Shown in pieces: positions 1 through 8,510 of a stretch of 19,321 bases of DNA. The position numbers were made by a program, and so were the translations under genes. How positions within the stretch are numbered: position 1 is the first letter of the stretch; each line of letters starts with the position of its first letter. This DNA is from Gammaproteobacteria bacterium. GTDB taxonomy: Bacteria; Pseudomonadota; Gammaproteobacteria; UBA4575. The notes beneath the pieces are model-generated. The model had not been told where the DNA came from and searched no databases. It saw only the letters and a list, made by a program, of their open reading frames with translations. The stretch is from assembly GCA_027297825.1 (NCBI GenBank), contig JAPUHH010000190.1:1-19321 (forward strand), given 5' to 3'.

Positions 1-467
1 ATGACAACCAAATCACCATTGCCCATGTTGGTGATTCAAGAATGTATCGATTTCGAGATGGTAAATTGCAACAAGTCACAGTGGACCATACCTTATTACA
101 AGAACTTGTAGATCGCGGTTTTTATACTCAGGAGGAAGCGAGTTCTTCACTCAACAAAAATTTGGTTACACGCGCTCTTGGCATTGAAGGCAGCATCGCA
201 GTCGACATTAAAGAAGACCTAGCCATGCCAGACGATATCTATCTTCTCTGTTCCGATGGTCTGACAGATATGGTCGATGATCAGGAAATTCATGCAACGG
301 TATCTGCCTTCAAGGATAATCTTGACCAGTTAGCGGACAAATTGATTACCATCGCTAATGAACATGGGGGCCGCGATAACATTTCAGTGCTATTAGCTAA
401 ACCTAATCAAGAGTTTCCTGGAAAGAACGATTGGAAGAGTAAATTCAGCAGATTTCTCTCGAAGTAG
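1..467 (+). CDS. PP2C-family Ser/Thr protein phosphatase, C-terminal part
   Basis: The reading frame is open from base 3 and continues off the left edge, so the ATG at 42 is internal and not the start. About 154 C-terminal residues are visible. The PPM/PP2C motifs appear in order: AHVGDSR at the very edge, a VDHTLLQEL segment, LVTRALG, LLCSDGLTDM, and GGRDNISVLL. The Asp residues of GDSR, CSDGL and GRDN are the ones that hold the two catalytic metal ions in this family, and all three are kept. The protein should remove phosphate from Ser/Thr residues of cytoplasmic proteins. It ends 9 bases before the FHA-domain gene on the same strand, so the two are probably co-transcribed. Such pairs often accompany a Ser/Thr kinase, which would lie to the left if present. 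The family call is secure; the substrate is unknown. Confidence 0.93.
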   Translation, partial: DNQITIAHVGDSRMYRFRDGKLQQVTVDHTLLQELVDRGFYTQEEASSSLNKNLVTRALGIEGSIAVDIKEDLAMPDDIYLLCSDGLTDMVDDQEIHATVSAFKDNLDQLADKLITIANEHGGRDNISVLLAKPNQEFPGKNDWKSKFSRFLSK

Positions 468-476
468 AATACGGAT

Positions 477-1277
477 ATGCCTAAATTAATCTTAAGCATC
501 GATGACAAGTTCTTAGACGAATTTGCGATTGACAAAGACACCGTCACAATCGGCCGACGTACTGATAATGATATTTGTTTAGACAATCTTGCTATCAGCG
601 GCTATCACACACAAATTACGACTGTACTCAACGACTCCTTCTTAGAAGACCTAAACAGCACCAATGGCACATTTGTAAATTCCAAGATTGTCAAAAAACA
701 CGCTCTCAAAGACGGCGATATTATCGATATTGGCAATCACCGCATTAAATTCATTAACCATTTAGCCACCAGTTCTGCGAATAGTGATTTTGAGCAAACG
801 GTAGTAATGGCGCCACACACTAATCAAAACATTTTAGATGACACAATCGCAGAATTAGAGAAACAGATTGATGCGGTAGAAAATGCTCAACATGACCCAA
901 ATGATGCGAGTGCGAGTGAAATCGCAACTGCATCGGTAGAATCTACAGACCAAAACTCGGCAATATCTTCAGCTGAAGATCAGCAACTCGAGATCGCTAC
1001 CACCAAAAATAAAATAGCCCGTATTCAAATTTTGAGCGGCAGTAATTGCGGCAAAGACCTTGCATTAAATAAATCCTTAACTACCATTGGCAAACCAAAT
1101 ATTGCGGTTATTGGAATAACGAAACGCAGTAACGGTTATTACATTGTTCATCTAGATAGCAGCGAAGATAACGTCTCAAAACTAAATGGCGAAATCATCA
1201 AAAGCCGATCTCAGCCCCTAGAAGACCACGACATCATTGATGTCGCGGGTATCAAATTAGAATTCTTTGTCGAGTAA
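477..1277 (+). CDS. Two-FHA-domain phosphothreonine-binding protein
   Basis: This is a 266-residue soluble protein with no signal peptide. Residues 1-95 form a clear forkhead-associated (FHA) domain: GRRTDNDI at 26-33, S41 and H44 in SGYH, and STNGTFVN at 61-68, the conserved residues that contact phosphothreonine. Residues 105-180 are an acidic, Asn/Ser/Ala-rich linker. Residues 180-266 look like a second, degenerate FHA fold (a TTIGK strand, a late LEDHDIIDV strand) that lacks the Arg, Ser-x-x-His and Asn-Gly residues, so it probably does not bind phosphopeptide. The gene starts 9 bases after the PP2C phosphatase stop and has only a weak GGA upstream. An adaptor role in Ser/Thr phospho-signalling is inferred from domains and neighbour. 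No type VI secretion genes are visible, so that link is unsupported. Confidence 0.88.
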   Translation: MPKLILSIDDKFLDEFAIDKDTVTIGRRTDNDICLDNLAISGYHTQITTVLNDSFLEDLNSTNGTFVNSKIVKKHALKDGDIIDIGNHRIKFINHLATSSANSDFEQTVVMAPHTNQNILDDTIAELEKQIDAVENAQHDPNDASASEIATASVESTDQNSAISSAEDQQLEIATTKNKIARIQILSGSNCGKDLALNKSLTTIGKPNIAVIGITKRSNGYYIVHLDSSEDNVSKLNGEIIKSRSQPLEDHDIIDVAGIKLEFFVE

Positions 1278-1296
1278 AATTTATCCAACAAAGTCA

Positions 1297-1317
1297 GCCT
1301 AGTAACTTTCACTAGGC
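1297..1317. terminator. Stem-loop between converging FHA and ABC-ATPase genes
   Basis: GCCTAGT (1297-1303) and ACTAGGC (1311-1317) form a perfect 7-bp stem with a 7-nt loop, AACTTTC. The TAG stop of the ATPase gene (1314-1312) lies inside the stem. The hairpin sits where the two converging transcripts end, so a bidirectional terminator is plausible. There is no run of T on either side, so intrinsic termination would be weak; it may instead protect 3' ends. Confidence 0.5.
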
Positions 1318-3027
1318 AGCTTGCACTGGTGGTACGAGTTTCGGCACCGCACTTAATAATGCCTTAGTATATTCATGCGTTGGATTCGTTAACACCTGTT
1401 CAACATCACCCTGCTCTACAATCTTGCCTTGATACATCACCGCAACACGGTCTGCAAAATAAGCCACCACCGACATATTGTGCGTGATAAACAAATAACT
1501 AATTCCATATTGATTTTGCAAATCATTTAATAGATCAAGAATCTGCGCCTGCACTGAAACATCTAAGGCACTGGTAGGTTCATCACAGATGATAATCTTC
1601 GGATTCACCGCCAAAGCACGTGCAATACAGATACGTTGACGCTGTCCTCCCGAAAATTCATGCGGATAACGTAGATGCGTGTCTTTATCTAAACCCACTT
1701 GCTCGAGTAATTCTAAAACTCGCACCTTGCGTGCTTTTGCATCGTCAATAACCTTAAGCGCCTTCATGCCTTCTTCAATAATCTCACCTACCAGCATGCG
1801 CGGATTCATTGATGAATATGGATCTTGAAAAATGATTTGTAGATTGGCGCGCTGCCCTAATAACTGCTTACGATCTAAATTGTGAATCGGCAAGCCAAGA
1901 TACGTCACCTCACCAGCAGTCGGCTGCACCAAACGCAATATACCTTTACCAACAGTAGTTTTACCGCTGCCGGACTCGCCCACCAAGGCAATGGTTTTAC
2001 CCTTTGGTATTTCTAGCGAAACTCCATCAACTGCCTTTACATGTCCTACCACTCGCTTCAAAAATCCTTTACGAATTGGAAAATGAACTTTCAGATCATT
2101 CACGCGTAAGGTGTCGTTAGGTTCAGCAACATAGCTAACAGGCTGGGTTTTTTGTTTCCCGTGACTCGCGAGTAGTGGTTGACCTCGTTTCTCCATCGTG
2201 GGCAATGCGGCAAATAATTCCCAGCTGTATGGATGTTGTGGGGAAGTAAAAAATACTTCATTACTCGACTGTTCGACAATTTCGCCTTCTTTCATCACTG
2301 CGACATGGTCTGCAACTTGTTTCACTACGCCCAAATCATGTGTAATAAAAATAATCGCCATCTTGAATTGCTGTTGCAGATCATTGATTAAATCTAATAC
2401 CTGCGCCTGAATGGTGACATCTAACGCGGTAGTTGGCTCATCCGCAATTAAAAGCTTTGGCTCACAGGCCAAGGCAATGGCAATCATCACACGTTGTTTC
2501 ATACCGCCTGATAATTCATGCGCATAAGTATCGATGGCATACCCGGGTTTTGGTATTTTTACTGCATCCAATAAATCTAAAGCACGCTGGCGTGCCTGTG
2601 CCTTACTCATGCTTTGATGACGCATGAGTACTTCGGAAATCTGTTTGCCAACCTTCACCACTGGGTTAAGAGACGTCATCGGTTCCTGAAATATCATGGA
2701 GATGCCACTGCCACGAATATCGCGTAAGTCGCGCTCGGGCAACATCAGCAAATCGGTACCATCGAATTTCACCGTCCCAGCGGTTACTTTGGCAGCATCC
2801 GGCAGCAGTCGTATCACCGAAAGCGCCGTAATTGATTTGCCACTGCCGGACTCCCCTACTAAGGCAAACGTCTCGCCGGCTTTAACGTTAAAACTGACAT
2901 TTTTCACCGCAGCCATGGTGCTACGACTGGTTTCAAATATTGTGGTTAAATTTTCTACGCGCAGTAATGGTTCTTGTTCATTTTTTGGCCTATCTGTTGG
3001 CCTACTGCTTGGTATTTTTTTTGGCAT
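1312..3027 (-). CDS. Double-ATPase subunit of a peptide-type ABC importer (YejF/NppD/GsiA-like)
   Basis: This 571-residue cytoplasmic protein fuses two ABC ATPase domains, as in YejF and GsiA. Domain 1 has Walker A GESGSGKS (58-65), a Q-loop in FQEP, signature LSGGMKQR (172-179), Walker B LLIADEP and the H-loop His in ITHD. Domain 2 has GESGSGKT (350-357), FSGGQRQR (458-465), IIICDEP and ITHN. Both sites look competent. Each domain ends in the HPYSWELFAALP or HEYTKALLSAVP segment typical of the oligopeptide/dipeptide/nickel family. It is the last gene of a four-gene operon and starts 3 bases after the permease stop. It should power import of peptides or peptide-like compounds. In Pseudomonas the NppA1A2BCD transporter for peptidyl-nucleoside compounds lies beside fabI, as here; substrate identity here is inferred only. 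Confidence 0.92.
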   Translation of the reverse strand: MPKKIPSSRPTDRPKNEQEPLLRVENLTTIFETSRSTMAAVKNVSFNVKAGETFALVGESGSGKSITALSVIRLLPDAAKVTAGTVKFDGTDLLMLPERDLRDIRGSGISMIFQEPMTSLNPVVKVGKQISEVLMRHQSMSKAQARQRALDLLDAVKIPKPGYAIDTYAHELSGGMKQRVMIAIALACEPKLLIADEPTTALDVTIQAQVLDLINDLQQQFKMAIIFITHDLGVVKQVADHVAVMKEGEIVEQSSNEVFFTSPQHPYSWELFAALPTMEKRGQPLLASHGKQKTQPVSYVAEPNDTLRVNDLKVHFPIRKGFLKRVVGHVKAVDGVSLEIPKGKTIALVGESGSGKTTVGKGILRLVQPTAGEVTYLGLPIHNLDRKQLLGQRANLQIIFQDPYSSMNPRMLVGEIIEEGMKALKVIDDAKARKVRVLELLEQVGLDKDTHLRYPHEFSGGQRQRICIARALAVNPKIIICDEPTSALDVSVQAQILDLLNDLQNQYGISYLFITHNMSVVAYFADRVAVMYQGKIVEQGDVEQVLTNPTHEYTKALLSAVPKLVPPVQAA

Positions 3028-3030
3028 GGC

Positions 3031-4446
3031 CTATTGTTTCACCAATCTTGGATCTAACGCATCACGCACCACATCCGCAAATAAATTTGCAAACAGTACC
3101 AATGTGAACATGAAAAATAGTGATGCAGCTAACGACCACCACACCACAGGCTCGCGTGCCATTTGCAGTCGCGCACTATTAATCATATTGCCCCAACTAT
3201 TCATAGTTGGATCAACACCAATATTAATGTAAGACAATACAGCTTCAGCCATTACCAGACCGCTAAATTCAAGCACCAAGGTAATCAATACAATGTGCAT
3301 AACATTAGGCAAAACATGCCTGAATATAGTCTGAGTTGGACCCACCCCAAATGCAGAAGCTGCTTGAACAAAGTCAACTTCACGCAGCTTTAATGTTTCT
3401 GCCCGTAACAACCGACACAAGCCGGTCCAACTGGTTAGCCCCAATATCAAACACAAAAACAATAATCTTAAATCTGCGCGCTGTGTCAGGCTAGAAAAAT
3501 CCTCCTCATGATTATTTATATAGACGTGAAGCGTTAGCACTGCAGCTGCAATCAATAACACACCAGGAATAGAATTGAGCGTGGTATATATATACTGAAT
3601 TACATCATCCACCCAGCCACGAAAGTACCCCGCCATGATGCCCAGCGTAATAGCTAATGGTAAAGTTAGAAGTGTAGCCAATGCTCCAATGACCACACCA
3701 GTACGAATACTCTTGAGTGCTTGATACAAAACATCTTCGCCAATTTTATCGGTGCCCAACACATGATATTTAGAAGCCCACTCTGCTCCCGCAAATAACA
3801 TTAATAAAATGATTGCGAAGGTAATAAAGACAGTTGCCCAAGGCACATCCGATTCATCACTAAACATAAATCTCACTGTAGTACGTAGTGATTTTTTTGC
3901 TTTAACAGACAAATAAAAACACAACAATGCAATACATAGTGTGACAGCAATAAACGCCTTTAAAGCACCGGCCAAACCTAATTTAATAATATCGGTTGTT
4001 TTTTGCGTTTCAGGATCGTCCAGGTGAGCTGCGCCCCAGGATAATCTTGGATATACACGTTGTTTCGTACCATCCGGTAATTGCATGGTTTCTTTGGCAT
4101 ATAATTGCGCAGCAAAGGGTGCTGAATAGGTCTTCTCTGTACTCGCCCTTAACTTAGAAACTATTTGGTCAAACATGCTAAGCACATCTCCGCTATAACG
4201 CACTTCAGCAGACTGATTTTCTTGATTTACCAACCTAGGATGAAAATGCATAGAGTCTAGCAATGCAATGCATACATAAACCGACAAGACCATTATCGAT
4301 ATTACACCTGCTTTATTACGCACGACCTGGCGCCATGGTTGAATCATATGCGGTTTACGACTTGCATAGATAAAAAATGCAATAATGAATAACAGCAAAC
4401 CAAAAATTAGAATATCGGTAGTCAAAAAGACAGGTTTAGCAACCAT
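3031..4446 (-). CDS. Peptide ABC transporter permease, OppC/YejE-like, enlarged
   Basis: This is a 471-residue inner-membrane permease. The C-terminal half is a standard OppC/DppC-type domain: HVLGTDKIGEDVL starts it, and several membrane segments follow. The ATPase-docking (EAA) loop lies near AASAFGVG and FRHVLPN, and the protein ends with DALDPRL. OppC-type subunits usually have about 300-340 residues. This one carries an additional N-terminal membrane segment (about residues 10-27) before the usual one (about 47-65). Between the latter and the permease core it has about 160 extra residues with two more hydrophobic segments. The gene begins 4 bases after the natural end of the upstream permease gene and has no convincing ribosome-binding site. 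Its translation may therefore depend on coupling, which the upstream premature stop would disturb. Confidence 0.9.
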   Translation of the reverse strand: MVAKPVFLTTDILIFGLLLFIIAFFIYASRKPHMIQPWRQVVRNKAGVISIMVLSVYVCIALLDSMHFHPRLVNQENQSAEVRYSGDVLSMFDQIVSKLRASTEKTYSAPFAAQLYAKETMQLPDGTKQRVYPRLSWGAAHLDDPETQKTTDIIKLGLAGALKAFIAVTLCIALLCFYLSVKAKKSLRTTVRFMFSDESDVPWATVFITFAIILLMLFAGAEWASKYHVLGTDKIGEDVLYQALKSIRTGVVIGALATLLTLPLAITLGIMAGYFRGWVDDVIQYIYTTLNSIPGVLLIAAAVLTLHVYINNHEEDFSSLTQRADLRLLFLCLILGLTSWTGLCRLLRAETLKLREVDFVQAASAFGVGPTQTIFRHVLPNVMHIVLITLVLEFSGLVMAEAVLSYINIGVDPTMNSWGNMINSARLQMAREPVVWWSLAASLFFMFTLVLFANLFADVVRDALDPRLVKQ

Positions 4447-4450
4447 AGGC

Positions 4451-5428
4451 CTATTTCAACCTTACTCGCGGGTCAGCGATGGTATATGAAATATCCGTCA
4501 ACAATAAACCTACGATATACAAAACTGCACCCAAAAAGACCATAGAACGCACGATGGCGAAATCCTGACGGGTAATTGCTTCAATCGTGTAACTGCCCAA
4601 TCCTGGTATACCAAAAAATTATTCGGTAATTAAACTTCCTATAAACAAGGCAGGCAACACTACCACTACACCGGTAAGAATAGGAATTAACGCATTGCGT
4701 AACACATGATGAAATAGCACCATTTGTTCAGAGATGCCTTTGGCACGAGCGGTACGCACATAATCCTTATTAATCTCTTCAAGAAAAATGGTTCGATACC
4801 ACCGCGTTCCAGAACCTAATCCGCCTAGCACGCCAATAGCAATTGGCAATATTAAAAACTTAATGCCAAAAATACCGCTCTCAAACCCCGAAATCGGCAC
4901 CACACGCAAAATTTTTCCCATGATGAACTGGCCACCAATAATATAAAACAAACTGGAAATAGACATTAACGCAACACATATCACTACTGCCCAATAGTCA
5001 ATATAGGTGGCACGAAAAAAAGCAATCAGTAATGCAAGAGTGATGGTTATCAGTAATCCAATAATAAATTGCGGCACCGTAATAGCTAAACTGGGCCACA
5101 TGCGCTGACGAATATCAAAACCAATATCACGCCCACTATCTGAACGGCCAAAATCAAACACAAACAAGCGGACGGACTTAGTATAAAAAATGGTATCGGT
5201 TAATTTTTTAACTCCTTCTACTTCGGAATTATAAAAAAGTGGAAAATGATAACCCCGCTCTTTTTTCCAATCTTCAACCTGCTCTTGTTTAGTATTTTTA
5301 TCCCCTAAAAACATATACGCCATTTCATCGGGCGAATTCACCACAAAAAATAACAAGAAAGTAAGAATATTTACGCCAATCAGTATCGGAATGGCATACA
5401 AGACGCGGCGAATTATATAGGCGATCAT
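4451..5428 (-). pseudogene. Peptide ABC transporter permease, OppB/YejB-like, with in-frame TAA
   Basis: The gene starts at ATG 5428, overlapping the stop of the binding-protein gene as ATGA, and would run 325 codons to TAG at 4453-4451. Codon 270 is TAA (4621-4619). It lies in the usually continuous stretch ITE-x-FFGIPGLGSY, where a Ser codon such as TCA is the likely ancestor. Downstream, 55 codons continue in the same frame with an intact permease C-terminus: the periplasmic loop, the last membrane helix and the ending DISYTIADPRVRLK. The truncated 269-residue product keeps the N-terminal helix and the EAA loop (TARAKGISEQ) but lacks the final helix. OppB-type subunits normally need that helix, so the product is probably inactive unless the stop is read through. 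A sequencing error is the main alternative. There is no frameshift and no other lesion. Confidence 0.85.
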
Positions 5429-7578
5429 TTCACTACACTCCGCTCACGTCGCCGAAACGCAATCACGGCTGGAATAAATGAAAGCAATAAAAACAAAAAT
5501 AAAAGTATTACCGGCCCAAACTTAGGTTGATTCCACTCTGCACGCTTTACAATCCTTAATTCGCCATCGACACGCTTGTATTTCAATACATTATTTGCCA
5601 TTAAGTTCGGCTTGACGTTTTGATACCAACTGTGAAATAAAGAAAAAGCTTTGGGATGAAATCCCCACAACCAAGGCGCATCCTGTTGTAGAATGGTAGT
5701 CATTCGCTGAATAATTTGCATCCTTTCTGGCCCGTTTTTGATATTTTTCATTTGCTCGAATAAGCGATCAAATTCTGGGTTCTCGTAATTAGCCGCATTT
5801 TCTCCAGCATGTTTTACTTTTCCATTAGGCCCATATAATAGAAAAAAGAAATTTTCTGGATCCGGGTAATCTGCATTCCAACCCCATTGAAATATTTGGC
5901 TCGTACCATTACGCATTTTCTCTTGGAAACGATTGTAATCCGTAGCGCGAATAATCAACTGAATTCCAAGCTTCTGATATTGTTTACGCATCCAATTAAG
6001 TTGCGCTTTGGCATCCGGCCCAGCTGCCGGCGTATCAAAGTTTAAAATGAGTGGTTTACCTGTTTTGCTATCAATCCCATTTCCGTATCCTGCTTTAGAC
6101 ATCCAATATTTAGCTGCCTCAATGCCTTTTCGTTTAGGCCCGCCATTGACCCAATCATAAACGAACGGATTAATCCCCGCCTCGCCTTCAATACTTCCAA
6201 AAATTCCAGGCGGAATAGGACTTTGTGCAGCCACGCCACGACCATTTTGAAAGATAGAAATATACTCTTCATAATCAACCGCAATTGAAATAGCTCGGCG
6301 CAATAAACGAGCTTGCTCAGAATCACCCCCGACCACGGCATCGGCCATATTAAAGCCCATGTAATAAATAGAGGTCGTAACTGCAGTTTCTAACTGAATA
6401 CCCTGGGCTAGCATTTCTTCGGTTAATTGCACATCACCCTGTGAACCAAACTGTATAGCTTGATCAAAACTATCTGAATTTACACCTGAAGCATCGTAAT
6501 ACCCTTGCAGAAATTTATTCCAATAAGGAATGTTTTCTTTCTCTAAGCTGTAGACCGCTTTTCTTATAAGTGGGAGCTCTTGGTTGGCGTCTTGCAATAA
6601 TCCCTTGGCTTGATCTTCAGGTTCCCCTTCAGAAGGATAACGCTCGCCATGAAAATTTGGATTTTTTTCCATCACCATGCGTAAGTTTGGATTATTCTCA
6701 GTCAACATAAAGGGCCCAGTACCTACGGGGTACCAATTCAGTGAAATATTGCGCTCCTCCATTCCTGCTTGACTGTAAAACTTTTCGGCCTCCCAAGGCA
6801 TCGGCGCAAAAAATGGCATCGCCAACCAATAAACCAGCTGCGGATACTTACCTTTAATACGGATTTTATAAGTATAGCGATCAACAATTTTCACACCGGC
6901 CAAATCCAAACTACGCAGATCCTGCCAAACACTTTTTTGTTCTTCATACTGCTCACCGGTTTGTTTGCGAAACTCATCAAACCCCACAATGTATTCACGC
7001 ATCACACCAGCAATAGGTGAATGTAAAAATGGACTGGCAACACGTTTGATTTGGTAGACATAATCGGCTGCCGTTAGTTCACGTGAGGCGGTTGCAGCAA
7101 AATCACTTAACACATAAATATTGTCTAAATCCTCTTCGGTTAAATCCAAATATTTTGCATTACCTTGCTCATCACTGGCGAATGCAGGATGCGGTTGAAA
7201 GAAAATCCCCGGTTGAATTGAAATAACGTATTCAGAATATGCAATGTTAGAAATTTCGTCTTCAGAAACTTCTTGCTCACTAGCATTCAAATAACGCACC
7301 TGCGGCATGGCTTCTGCAGCTAGGGGAATTAACGTATAGGGTCGCAACAAGTAATGGTATTGTAATGGCGGTTCATAAATCTGCGCAATAAATTGGTATT
7401 CATTGCCACTATAAGAACTGACAGGGTCAAGGCGTTTAGGTCGCTCACTAAAAGAAGAATAGATTACGTCTGCTGCATCAGATTCACTTGGATAAGGATT
7501 ATTCCAAGTGCCATCACCACATGCGCTCATCATGCATGTTGTGATAAATAAAAAGAGGATTACTGAACGACTGCTCAC
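5425..7578 (-). CDS. Extracellular solute-binding lipoprotein of the peptide ABC transporter
   Basis: This 717-residue OppA/family-5-type binding protein is the first gene of the transporter operon. A hydrophobic leader ends in MSAC (17-20), a lipobox predicting lipidation at Cys20. The mature part has the usual features: SERPKRLDPVSSYSG near the N-terminus, GTGPFM mid-protein, and WNADYPDPENFFFLLYGPN near the C-terminus. Family members usually have 500-600 residues. This one is longer and ends in a second hydrophobic segment (about 687-707) followed by RRRER, so it looks anchored at both ends. The start is GTG (7578-7576); an in-frame TAA lies four codons upstream and no ATG keeps the leader, so the start is well fixed despite lacking a clear ribosome-binding site. 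The stop overlaps the permease start. It probably captures peptide-like substrates in the periplasm. Confidence 0.9.
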   Translation of the reverse strand: MSSRSVILFLFITTCMMSACGDGTWNNPYPSESDAADVIYSSFSERPKRLDPVSSYSGNEYQFIAQIYEPPLQYHYLLRPYTLIPLAAEAMPQVRYLNASEQEVSEDEISNIAYSEYVISIQPGIFFQPHPAFASDEQGNAKYLDLTEEDLDNIYVLSDFAATASRELTAADYVYQIKRVASPFLHSPIAGVMREYIVGFDEFRKQTGEQYEEQKSVWQDLRSLDLAGVKIVDRYTYKIRIKGKYPQLVYWLAMPFFAPMPWEAEKFYSQAGMEERNISLNWYPVGTGPFMLTENNPNLRMVMEKNPNFHGERYPSEGEPEDQAKGLLQDANQELPLIRKAVYSLEKENIPYWNKFLQGYYDASGVNSDSFDQAIQFGSQGDVQLTEEMLAQGIQLETAVTTSIYYMGFNMADAVVGGDSEQARLLRRAISIAVDYEEYISIFQNGRGVAAQSPIPPGIFGSIEGEAGINPFVYDWVNGGPKRKGIEAAKYWMSKAGYGNGIDSKTGKPLILNFDTPAAGPDAKAQLNWMRKQYQKLGIQLIIRATDYNRFQEKMRNGTSQIFQWGWNADYPDPENFFFLLYGPNGKVKHAGENAANYENPEFDRLFEQMKNIKNGPERMQIIQRMTTILQQDAPWLWGFHPKAFSLFHSWYQNVKPNLMANNVLKYKRVDGELRIVKRAEWNQPKFGPVILLFLFLLLSFIPAVIAFRRRERSVVK

Positions 7579-7631
7579 GTGATGAGTTTATGATAATCTA
7601 TTAATGAATAATTATTCTTCCCTGTGACACT

Positions 7632-7687
7632 ATTATAGACTGATAACTAGCCAAAATAATTCAGTCTAGCCTTGCAATAAGTATAAT
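7632..7687. promoter_or_regulatory. Divergent promoter pair: binding-protein operon (-) and fabI (+)
   Basis: Each strand has a perfect -10 box. TATAAT on the minus strand (7637-7632) faces the transporter operon, and TATAAT on the plus strand (7682-7687) faces fabI. Both -35 regions are poor; for fabI the best at a normal spacing is TTCAGT or ATTCAG around 7659-7665. Predicted starts fall near 7625 (minus) and 7694 (plus), giving leaders of roughly 45 and 30 bases. The assignment rests on -10 match and position only. Confidence 0.45.
7636..7668. promoter_or_regulatory. Perfect inverted repeat between divergent promoters, candidate operator
   Basis: TAGACTGA (7636-7643) is repeated inverted as TCAGTCTA (7661-7668), with a 17-base gap and 25 bases between arm centres. 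The left arm overlaps the -10 of the transporter operon and the right arm overlaps the expected -35 region of fabI. This is the geometry expected of a dimeric repressor site that could act on both genes. A hairpin with a 17-nt loop is the alternative. No known regulator site is recognised. Confidence 0.4.
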
Positions 7688-7724
7688 TTTTAACCTCTAA
7701 ACCAATAACATCACGGAACTAACT

Positions 7725-8510
7725 ATGGGATTTTTAGCTGGCAAACGCGCTTTGATTGTAGGCATCGCAAGCAATCGATCCATCGCTTGGGGCATTGCCG
7801 AAGCGATGAAGCGTGAAGGTGCCGAACTTGCCTTTACCTATCAAAACGAAAAACTCCAAGCTCGTGTGGAAAAATTTGCCGCCCAATGTGGCGCAGAAAT
7901 CACTCTACCCTGTGACTTAGGCAGCGATAGCGAAATCACCCAACTATTTAGTGAGCTAGACAAAAGCTGGGATGGCTTAGATATTCTGGTACATTCCGCC
8001 GCCTTTGCCCCCAAAGAAGAGCTGACCGGTGACTTTGTCGAAATGACCACCCGAGAAGGTTCAAAAATTGCTCACGAGATCAGCAGCTACAGCTTAACGG
8101 CCCTCGCCAAAGCGGCTCGCTCGATGATGAAAGGCCGTAATGGTGCTATCGTTTCCCTCACTTATATGGGCTCTGTACGCGCCATGCCCAACTACAACGT
8201 CATGGGACTCGCCAAAGCCAGCCTAGAGGCCAATATCCGTTATATGGCCTATGCGCTGGGTCCAGATGGCATCCGCGTGAACGGCATCTCAGCCGGCCCT
8301 ATCCGCACCCTCGCAGCGGCTGGAATTGCTGACTTTCGAAAAATGCTCAACCATGTGCAGCAAAACGCACCGCTACGTAAAAACATCAGCATCGAAGAAG
8401 TGGGCAATACCGCTGCATTTTTGTGCAGTGATTTAGCCAGCGGAATTACGGGTGAGATAACCTACGTGGATGCAGGATTTAATATTGTTGGAATGTCGGG
8501 TTACAGTTAA
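7725..8510 (+). CDS. fabI: Enoyl-[acyl-carrier-protein] reductase (NADH), FabI
   Basis: This 261-residue short-chain dehydrogenase/reductase carries out the last step of each fatty-acid elongation cycle, reducing trans-2-enoyl-ACP with NADH in the cytosol. The N-terminal nucleotide-binding motif is GIASNRSIAWG (13-23). The catalytic residues are Y157 and K164 in the Y-x6-K pattern (NYNVMGLAK), with the further conserved Tyr at 147. The AISAGPIRTLAA-type substrate loop and the Rossmann C-terminus are intact, and length matches E. coli FabI (262). Residue 93 is Ala in HSAAFAP, where E. coli has Gly93. The gene diverges from the transporter operon, as fabI lies beside such an operon in Pseudomonas. 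It has only a weak CGGA upstream of ATG. Essentiality is likely if no FabK, FabL or FabV is present elsewhere. Confidence 0.97.
   Translation: MGFLAGKRALIVGIASNRSIAWGIAEAMKREGAELAFTYQNEKLQARVEKFAAQCGAEITLPCDLGSDSEITQLFSELDKSWDGLDILVHSAAFAPKEELTGDFVEMTTREGSKIAHEISSYSLTALAKAARSMMKGRNGAIVSLTYMGSVRAMPNYNVMGLAKASLEANIRYMAYALGPDGIRVNGISAGPIRTLAAAGIADFRKMLNHVQQNAPLRKNISIEEVGNTAAFLCSDLASGITGEITYVDAGFNIVGMSGYS

Noticed and set aside
1..1277. PP2C plus FHA pair as part of a type VI secretion cluster
   Set aside because: No secretion gene is visible, and the pair ends against a transporter operon; the two families also occur together elsewhere.
2696..3232. 178-codon plus-strand open frame over the ATPase/permease junction
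   Set aside because: It is antisense to two clear ABC transporter genes with strong motifs, and its protein shows no domain.
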